11,904 nt of DNA from Gammaproteobacteria bacterium (GTDB taxonomy: Bacteria; Pseudomonadota; Gammaproteobacteria; UBA6429; Thiohalophilaceae), in contig JAUVGM010000029.1 in assembly GCA_030593785.1 (NCBI GenBank), positions 1 to 11,904 on the forward strand. The letters are read 5' to 3'. The notes beneath the pieces are model-generated. The model saw only the letters and a list, made by a program, of their open reading frames with translations. It was not told the DNA's origin and did no database searches. How positions within the stretch are numbered: position 1 is the stretch's first letter; each line of letters begins with the position of its first letter. Positions 6,532 to 11,904 of this stretch are shown here, piece after piece. A program made the translations under genes and the position numbers.

Positions 6532-6551
6532 CAAGCAGGTCAAGCACGACG
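6526..6551 (+). other. attC site 6, truncated
   Basis: R'' ATATAAC (6526-6532) and the left arm 'AAGCAGGTCAAG' are intact and resemble attC 5. The rest of the hairpin and the R' core are missing, and unrelated sequence begins near 6552. R'' is the exact complement of the GTTATAT that opens cassette 6 at 5752. Confidence 0.8.
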
Positions 6552-6580
6552 TGAACATCCCCCGATAAAGTAGACACCTA
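6552..6580. mobile_element. Possible solo end of an IS3-like insertion sequence
   Basis: The sequence starting TGAACATCCCCCG and continuing into GTAGACACCT begins exactly where attC 6 breaks off. It resembles the terminal repeat style of IS3-family elements (TG at the tip, a C-run, then GACACC). No transposase or second end is seen. The call rests on memory of such ends only. Confidence 0.3.
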
Positions 6581-6604
6581 TTTTAAAAAAAGAGATTTTA
6601 TATT

Positions 6605-7228
6605 ATGTTTGACCGAAAAAAACACTGGCAAAATGTATACAAAGATAAGTCTTCCCTGGATGTAAGCTGGTACCAAAAGGAACCAACGCTATCTCTGGAG
6701 CTTTTTCACAGTGCTAAGGTTAAAAGTGATGATGCAATCATTGACGTTGGTGGTGGCGCATCTATGCTGGTGGATTATCTGTACAAAGAAGGCTTTTCAA
6801 ATTTAACCGTATTAGATATCTCGGAAAATGCTCTTGCTAGTGCCAGAAAGAGACTCGGTGATTCAGCGAAAAATATTAAATGGATTGAAGCTGATATTAC
6901 TCAATTTAATGCACCACATCCGTTTTCACTTTGGCATGATCGTGCTGTTTTTCATTTTCTAACCGAAAAATCTGACAGAGAGAGTTATGTAAAAGCATTA
7001 AAACATGCTCTAAAACAAAACGGCCATCTGATTATTGCGGCATTTACAATCGGCGGCCCTGAAAAATGTAGTGGCCTGGACATTGTGCAATATGATTCTG
7101 AAAAATTAATTGCCGAATTAGGAAAAGATTTTGAATTACTAGAGGAAAGAAACGAGGTGCATATTACACCAGCTAATAAGGAGCAGACATTCACATATTT
7201 TCATTTCATTTATGTAGCCAGGATATAA
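6605..7228 (+). CDS. Class I SAM-dependent methyltransferase
   Basis: 207 residues. 'HWQNVYKDKSSLDVSWYQ' near the N-terminus is the signature of a widespread bacterial methyltransferase group related to tellurite/thiopurine-type and trans-aconitate-type enzymes. Motif I is 'IIDVGGGASMLVDYL' at about 45-59, the acidic residue after beta2 is in 'VLDISENAL', followed by 'WIEADITQF' and 'SLWHDRAVFHFL'. The substrate cannot be inferred. It sits between the broken cassette array and ggt, with the ggt gene converging from the right and only 12 bases between the stops. Upstream AGAGA (6591-6595) is a weak ribosome binding site. It could be an old chromosomal gene or the gene of a seventh, damaged cassette. 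Confidence 0.88.
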   Translation: MFDRKKHWQNVYKDKSSLDVSWYQKEPTLSLELFHSAKVKSDDAIIDVGGGASMLVDYLYKEGFSNLTVLDISENALASARKRLGDSAKNIKWIEADITQFNAPHPFSLWHDRAVFHFLTEKSDRESYVKALKHALKQNGHLIIAAFTIGGPEKCSGLDIVQYDSEKLIAELGKDFELLEERNEVHITPANKEQTFTYFHFIYVARI

Positions 7229-7240
7229 CAACAAGTGGAG

Positions 7241-8917
7241 CTATTTAACCGTTGCTACACCTTCGCCTCGTTTATCACTTGCTGCTGTCACTTTATTCTC
7301 TTTTTTATCCCAAATAATGATTTGCATATTACCAAAAGTATTTTCTAATGGTTTTAATTTATGACCTAACTGTTCCAGTGTAGTTAGAAGCTTAGCGGGG
7401 AATGTACCAGGTTCGTACTGAATGACATCTGGTAAATACTGATGATGATAACGCGGTAAATTTACTACTTGTGATGCTGTCTTTCCTTCAATCGTTGCCA
7501 ATATGCCATGCAGAACCATAGTAATAATACGGCTTCCACCAGGTGTACCTATTACTGCAAGCTTTTCTTCACTTTCGATAAAGGTTGGGCTCATGCTTGA
7601 TAACATGCGTTTGCCCGGTTCGATTGCATTCGCTTCTGCACCCACCAATCCATAAACATTCGGCACACCGGGTTTTGCAGAGAAGTCATCCATTTCATCG
7701 TTGAGTAAAACGCCCGTACCTTCAGCCACAAACCCCGAACCAAAAGGATAATTAACTGAAAGTGTTGCAGAAACACGATGACCTTGTTTATCTAAAATAG
7801 AAAAATGCGTTGTATGATTACCACCTGAAGTATCGGCCACACCTTTTAATTGGCTACTTGGCGTGGCTTTTTCAAAATCAATTTTTTGTTGCAGTGATTT
7901 TGCGTAGTTCTTACTAATTAAATTTTTAACCGGTACATTTACATAATCAGAGTCACCTAAAAATTCTGCACGATCACGATAAGTACGGCGCATCGCTTCG
8001 ACAATGACATGTATACGATTAGATTCTGATAATTGTTCAATATTATAGAAAGATAAAATATTTAGCATTTCAGCTAATGCGATACCACCCGATGAAGGCG
8101 GTGCAACAGATGTTAAGCGATAACCCTGGTATTCACTAACAATAGGTTGGCGTTCTTTTACTTTATATTCTTTTAAATCTTTCAGGCTCCAGATACCACC
8201 CGCTTTGTTATTACTTGCTACCAGTTTTTTTGCTATCTTGCCTGCATAAAAACCTTTATGCCCATGCTTCGCCATGGCTTTTAACGTTTTCGCTAAATCA
8301 GGTTGTTTAATAACATAACCTAAAGGTGGTACCTGGTTATTTTTTAAAAATATTTTTGCTGCGTCATTTGCATTTTCTGAAAGTTGTAATGCTTTTAAAC
8401 GAAAACCAGCCATACGTCGGTAATGTTCAGTGACAATAAAACCTTTTGTCGCGGCACGAATAGCCGGTGCCAAGGTTTCTTTTAAGGATAAACGACCATA
8501 ATTTTTTGCTATATGAACCAATGCAGCAGGCTCACCCGGTATGCCCGCGGCTAATGCTCCATCAACAGATAAACCAGGAATAACATCTCCACTTTTATCC
8601 AAATACATATTTCGCGTCGATTTTAAGGGTGCCGTTTCACGCCCGTCGATCATAATATCTTTGTTACTTTTATTATCATGTAATAACCAAAAACCACCAC
8701 CACCAATGCCTGAACTGTAAGGCTCGACCACCGCCAAAGTAGCACTAACAGCAACCGCAGCATCAAAGGCATTACCACCTTGTTCTAATATTTCAAAACC
8801 TGCTTGAGTTGCAATAGGATGTGCCGATGCGATTGCGGCTTGTGAAGGTTTATTGCTTGCGGCAAATGAAACTGTAGAAAAAAAAAGTAGTGAAAATATA
8901 AAACTGATTTTCGACAT
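7241..8917 (-). CDS. ggt: Gamma-glutamyltransferase (gamma-glutamyltranspeptidase) precursor
   Basis: 558 residues when started at the ATG at 8915-8917. This start is chosen because TAGGAA lies seven bases upstream and a clean signal peptide follows (MSKISFIFSLLFFSTVSFA, cleavage near AAS); the in-frame ATG at 8942-8944 has no ribosome binding site and its codons fall in a repeat. The enzyme is a periplasmic N-terminal nucleophile hydrolase that cleaves gamma-glutamyl bonds such as in glutathione and self-processes into two subunits. Visible motifs: the substrate-binding Arg in 'DGRETAP', the processing site and nucleophile Thr in 'GGNHTTHFS' (about residue 369), 'MLSSMSPT', and the oxyanion glycines in 'GTPGGSR'. 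Length and motifs are complete. It is the last gene of the - strand block but is probably transcribed separately, since a terminator lies upstream. Confidence 0.95.
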   Translation of the reverse strand: MSKISFIFSLLFFSTVSFAASNKPSQAAIASAHPIATQAGFEILEQGGNAFDAAVAVSATLAVVEPYSSGIGGGGFWLLHDNKSNKDIMIDGRETAPLKSTRNMYLDKSGDVIPGLSVDGALAAGIPGEPAALVHIAKNYGRLSLKETLAPAIRAATKGFIVTEHYRRMAGFRLKALQLSENANDAAKIFLKNNQVPPLGYVIKQPDLAKTLKAMAKHGHKGFYAGKIAKKLVASNNKAGGIWSLKDLKEYKVKERQPIVSEYQGYRLTSVAPPSSGGIALAEMLNILSFYNIEQLSESNRIHVIVEAMRRTYRDRAEFLGDSDYVNVPVKNLISKNYAKSLQQKIDFEKATPSSQLKGVADTSGGNHTTHFSILDKQGHRVSATLSVNYPFGSGFVAEGTGVLLNDEMDDFSAKPGVPNVYGLVGAEANAIEPGKRMLSSMSPTFIESEEKLAVIGTPGGSRIITMVLHGILATIEGKTASQVVNLPRYHHQYLPDVIQYEPGTFPAKLLTTLEQLGHKLKPLENTFGNMQIIIWDKKENKVTAASDKRGEGVATVK

Positions 8918-8938
8918 AAAATTATTCCTAAGTGATAC

Positions 8939-9070
8939 CGTCATTGCGAGGATACACTGAAAAATTATTATTTTTCAGTGTTGACGCGGCAATCTCAAGA
9001 TTAATAGCTTTTTTCTGGAGATTGCTTCGCCAGATAACCCATGGCTCGCAAAGGCGAAAGTTCGTCATTG
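8939..9070. repeat. REP-like / MITE-like intergenic repeat upstream of ggt
   Basis: The left edge reads CGTCATTGCGAGG, a widespread proteobacterial intergenic repeat motif. Inside are GCAATCTC (8989-8996) and its inverse GAGATTGC (9018-9025), plus a perfect 11-bp hairpin (8955-8965 with 8970-8980, loop TATT). CGTCATTG recurs in the same orientation at 9063-9070. The whole has the look of a nested, non-coding repeat. It contains no gene. Confidence 0.6.
8964..8992 (-). promoter_or_regulatory. Candidate ggt promoter
   Basis: On the - strand TTGCCG (8987-8992) and AATAAT (8964-8969) are 17 bases apart, an acceptable sigma-70 arrangement. It lies inside the repeat upstream of ggt. Weak match to consensus. 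Confidence 0.25.
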
Positions 9071-9083
9071 TATGACAGGGCAC

Positions 9084-9107
9084 AAAAAAGCCTCTTAACG
9101 AGGCTTT
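9084..9107 (-). terminator. Intrinsic terminator after the ferredoxin gene
   Basis: Read on the - strand: AAAGCCTC, a five-base loop and GAGGCTTT (9087-9094 with 9100-9107), continued by a T-run (the A-run 9084-9089 on the + strand). It lies 12 bases beyond the ferredoxin stop and would end the M16-rsmD-coaD-ferredoxin transcript. Confidence 0.9.
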
Positions 9108-9119
9108 AGTTTATATTAT

Positions 9120-9392
<273 letters not shown>

Positions 9393-9419
9393 TTAAAATC
9401 CTTAAATTAGGGGCGCATA

Positions 9420-9923
<504 letters not shown>

Positions 9924-9975
9924 TTAAAAATTATTAATATGGACATTTTAGCGTAATGTTTAACTAAATTTTAAC

Positions 9976-10011
9976 TTTGTGTATCTATTTTTAATGATTT
10001 AGATACACAAA
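9976..10011. promoter_or_regulatory. 12-bp inverted repeat upstream of coaD
   Basis: TTTGTGTATCTA (9976-9987) and its exact reverse complement TAGATACACAAA (10000-10011), separated by 12 AT-rich bases. It lies 68 bases or more before the coaD start. It could be an operator or a weak terminator of the rsmD message; no U-run directly follows on the - strand. Confidence 0.5.
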
Positions 10012-10021
10012 CATTTTTCCT

Positions 10022-10037
10022 GTATCAGCTGTGATAC
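10022..10037. promoter_or_regulatory. GTATCA-GCTG-TGATAC palindrome upstream of coaD
   Basis: Six-base arms around four bases. A third TGATAC occurs at 10081-10086, and the neighbouring 12-bp inverted repeat also carries GTATC/GATAC, so this may be a cluster of binding half-sites. Function unknown. Confidence 0.4.
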
Positions 10038-10107
10038 GTAAATTTAAGCTTCAGAGCTAAATATTACCGCAGCATCGGCCTGATACCCTCTTATTTAATA
10101 TCAATCA

Positions 10108-10135
10108 GTTGGGCACGGCGAGAGCCGACCTACAA
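10108..10135. repeat. REP-like element just after rsmD
   Basis: GTTGGGCACGG ... CCGACCTACAA with a CGGC-GAGA-GCCG hairpin (10116-10127). The flanks resemble the 'TTGTAGGTCGG...GCCCAAC' intergenic repeats common in gammaproteobacteria. It starts next to the rsmD stop codon. Confidence 0.4.
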
Positions 10136-10136
10136 T

Positions 10137-10718
10137 TTAACTTCGTTGAAATAAAAAATAACTCACCTCACCGGCAGTTTTATCTTTAAGTTGCTGCCAA
10201 TTTTCTGGTAACTCAGGTAATGACTGACGCTTTTCAATTTCCAGATACAGCATTGCATTGTCTGCAAGCCAACCTTTCGTTTCTAATAGTGATATGACCT
10301 TCTGCATAAAATCCAAATGGTATGGAGGATCAAGAAATACTAAATCATACGGTTGCGCGTTCGTGGTTTTAAAGTTCTCATGGCTTAAAAACTTAACACT
10401 GTCTATTTGTATTACTTCCGCATGTTCATTGGCCTTTAATAAATCTAAATGACCAATTAATGCTTGCGTTACTTTTTTATGGCTATCAACAAAAGTAGTA
10501 AACGCTGCGCCGCGTGATAAAGCTTCTAATCCAAGTGCGCCACTGCCAGCAAATAAATCCAGGCAACGCGCACCATGAATCATTGGCGCTAACCAATTAA
10601 AAATTGTTTCACGCACCCGATCAGGAGTGGGTCTTAAATTAGGCGCATCCGGGAAACGCAGTTTACGCCCCCGCCATTCACCACCAATAATACGAAGTTG
10701 ATTAGAACCTTTTGCCAT
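10137..10718 (-). CDS. rsmD: 16S rRNA (guanine(966)-N(2))-methyltransferase
   Basis: 193 residues, normal length. It methylates G966 of 16S rRNA in the assembled 30S particle, using S-adenosylmethionine. Hallmarks: N-terminal 'LRIIGGEWRGRKL' and 'LRPTPDRVRETIFNWL' (about 28-43); motif I 'CLDLFAGSGALGLEALSRGA' (52-71); and the catalytic motif IV 'DPPY' (130-133). The ATG overlaps the stop codon of the upstream M16 gene (TAATG), which implies translational coupling. This order, M16 peptidase then rsmD, is the usual one near ftsY in Gammaproteobacteria. About 230 non-coding bases follow before coaD. Confidence 0.96.
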   Translation of the reverse strand: MAKGSNQLRIIGGEWRGRKLRFPDAPNLRPTPDRVRETIFNWLAPMIHGARCLDLFAGSGALGLEALSRGAAFTTFVDSHKKVTQALIGHLDLLKANEHAEVIQIDSVKFLSHENFKTTNAQPYDLVFLDPPYHLDFMQKVISLLETKGWLADNAMLYLEIEKRQSLPELPENWQQLKDKTAGEVSYFLFQRS

Positions 10719-11904
10719 TATTCTTTAACTTTAGTACCAACCGTAACAGTGAACATTTTCTCTGGGGTGATGCGACGTTTTAATGTTTCTTTAATCTGCA
10801 CCAGGGTGATTGCGTCAATACGCGAGTTAAAATCTTTTAAATAAGTTAATGGCAAATTATAAAAACCGATCATGGATAAATAGCCCGAAATATCACTGTT
10901 ACTATCAATCCTTAACGGGAAGCCACCGGTAATATTTTTCTTTGCATGTATCAGCTCTTCTTCGGTTGGGCCGTTATCAATATAGTTATTCAAGGTTTCT
11001 TTTAACACTGTCAACGCTTCGTCAGTTTGTTTATTGCTTGTTTGCATGCCTATGGTGAAGGGACCTCGTCGCATCATTGGAGCAAAATAACTATAACTGC
11101 TATATGCCAGGCCACGTTTCTCTCGAATTTCTTTCATTATCCTTGAGCCAAAACCACTACCACCTAAAATATGATTTGCTACATACAAAGTAAAGTAATC
11201 TTTATCTTTACGATGCATTCCAAGCTGGCCCATCGTAATATGTGTTTGAGAAGAAGGGAATTCATAATGCGTTGAAGATGCAGCTTGTAGATCTTTTGCC
11301 GCTGGTAATTCTTCTGCTGCTTCTCCTGCAGGCAATTGTCCAATAATTTGTTCCGCTAAAGATTCTGCCTTTTTTCTATCAACATCACCAACAATAGTGA
11401 CTAATGCATTTTTTGCGACATAATATTTTTCATAGAAACCCATTAGATCTTTACGACTTAAAAGTTTCACACTTTCTTCTGTGCCAATACTAGGTACTGC
11501 GTAGGGATGGTCTTTATATAAGCCTTTATAAAAAGTTTCACTGGCAATTGTGCCTGGCGATTGTTTACGACTTTCAAAACTGATTAAGCGTTGTTTACGT
11601 ACGCGTTCAAGTTTTTTTTTATCAAAGGTAGGAGCATTAATAATTGCTTGCATGGTAAGTATTGATTTAGATAACCATTTTTCATCCGTTAACGATCTTA
11701 AACTAATTTCAGCATTATCTTTAGATGCACTTGAACCAAAGCGAGCACCAACACTATCAAAACGTTCCGATATGTCATCAACCGTTAATATTTTTTCACC
11801 TAACAAGGCTCCATGGCTCATCAAACTACTGGTTAAACTGGCTAAACCTGGCTTATTGCCGTTATGAATACTGCCCGCATCAAAAACAGCTTTAATATCA
11901 ATCA
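10718..11904 (-). CDS. M16-family (insulinase-like) peptidase, C-terminal part (5' end outside window)
   Basis: The frame stays open to the right edge (first complete codon at 11902), so the N-terminus is missing; 394 codons are visible. 'FDAGSIHNGNKPGLASLTSSLM' then 'SHGALLGEK' and 'ISERFDSVGARFGSSASKD' match the beginning of an M16 domain. 'YYVAKNALVTIVGDVD' (end of the first domain) and 'HILGGSGFGSRIMKEIREKRGLAYSSYSYF' (second domain) follow. The zinc-binding HxxEH expected just after the 'GLASLT' stretch is absent (SLMSHG), so this is the non-catalytic partner of the two-gene M16 pairs; the active partner should lie immediately upstream, outside the window. A signal peptide, if any, would also be outside. 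It overlaps rsmD by one base. The substrate is unknown. Confidence 0.9.
   Translation of the reverse strand, partial: IDIKAVFDAGSIHNGNKPGLASLTSSLMSHGALLGEKILTVDDISERFDSVGARFGSSASKDNAEISLRSLTDEKWLSKSILTMQAIINAPTFDKKKLERVRKQRLISFESRKQSPGTIASETFYKGLYKDHPYAVPSIGTEESVKLLSRKDLMGFYEKYYVAKNALVTIVGDVDRKKAESLAEQIIGQLPAGEAAEELPAAKDLQAASSTHYEFPSSQTHITMGQLGMHRKDKDYFTLYVANHILGGSGFGSRIMKEIREKRGLAYSSYSYFAPMMRRGPFTIGMQTSNKQTDEALTVLKETLNNYIDNGPTEEELIHAKKNITGGFPLRIDSNSDISGYLSMIGFYNLPLTYLKDFNSRIDAITLVQIKETLKRRITPEKMFTVTVGTKVKE

Larger units (their letters stand above)
2598..6551 (+). mobile_element. Array of six integron gene cassettes without an integrase (CALIN-like)
   Basis: Six consecutive units, each with one + strand gene and an attC site just after it. 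Cutting between G and TT of each core gives cassettes 2598-3211, 3212-3887, 3888-4744, 4745-5397, 5398-5752 and 5753-about 6551 (last one truncated). Each cassette's first bases are the reverse complement of the R'' core after its own gene: 2597-2607 with 3152-3162 (11 bp), 3211-3219 with 3834-3842 (9), 3887-3895 with 4665-4673 (9), 4744-4751 with 5333-5340 (8), 5397-5405 with 5654-5662 (9) and 5752-5760 with 6524-6532 (9). Neighbouring cores differ, as expected for independently acquired cassettes. No intI gene is in the window, so cassettes may be mobilised by an integrase encoded elsewhere or be stranded. Confidence 0.93.

Noticed and set aside
8918..8944. ATG at 8942-8944 as the ggt start
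   Set aside because: No Shine-Dalgarno, the additional residues come from a repeat, and the ATG at 8915-8917 has TAGGAA at the right spacing followed by a standard signal peptide.

Overview
The window looks like the chromosome of an AT-rich gammaproteobacterium. The gene order mutM ... ggt, ferredoxin, coaD ... rsmD, M16 peptidase resembles the order I remember from Pseudomonas; no 16S or other marker is present, so I name no genus. No tRNA, rRNA, CRISPR array, complete transposase or integrase gene was found.

Layout. (1) 3-2430, + strand: the end of a GldG-type ABC transporter auxiliary gene, a DUF4340 gene and mutM (formamidopyrimidine-DNA glycosylase), tightly packed. (2) 2431-2597: AT-rich spacer carrying two adjacent related palindromes. 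(3) 2598-about 6551: six integron gene cassettes in a row, all + strand, one gene each, each followed by an attC recombination site. (4) 6552-7228: a possible insertion-sequence end followed by a SAM-dependent methyltransferase gene. (5) 7241-11904, all - strand: ggt, a 2[4Fe-4S] ferredoxin, coaD, rsmD and an M16 peptidase gene running off the right edge. A terminator separates the ferredoxin gene from ggt. A long REP-like repeat lies upstream of ggt, and a cluster of GTATC-type palindromes lies upstream of coaD.

The main discovery is the cassette array. It has no integrase gene in the window, which makes it a CALIN (cluster of attC sites lacking an integron integrase) unless intI lies elsewhere. 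The boundaries can be read exactly. The first bases of every cassette (GTT core) are perfectly complementary, over 8 to 11 bp, to the R'' core just after the same cassette's gene. That is expected only if each cassette was once a circle with a fully paired attC. Five attC sites are complete (58-103 bp), each with an imperfect stem carrying one unpaired base. The sixth is cut off and joined to IS-like sequence.

Cassette products: an unrecognised 179-residue protein, a THEM6-like hotdog thioesterase, an unrecognised helical 247-residue protein, a class I methyltransferase, a 76-residue membrane protein and an unrecognised 252-residue membrane protein. Four of the six therefore have no function I can assign. 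Sedentary integron arrays elsewhere often carry anti-phage genes; that is a hypothesis here, not something the sequence shows.
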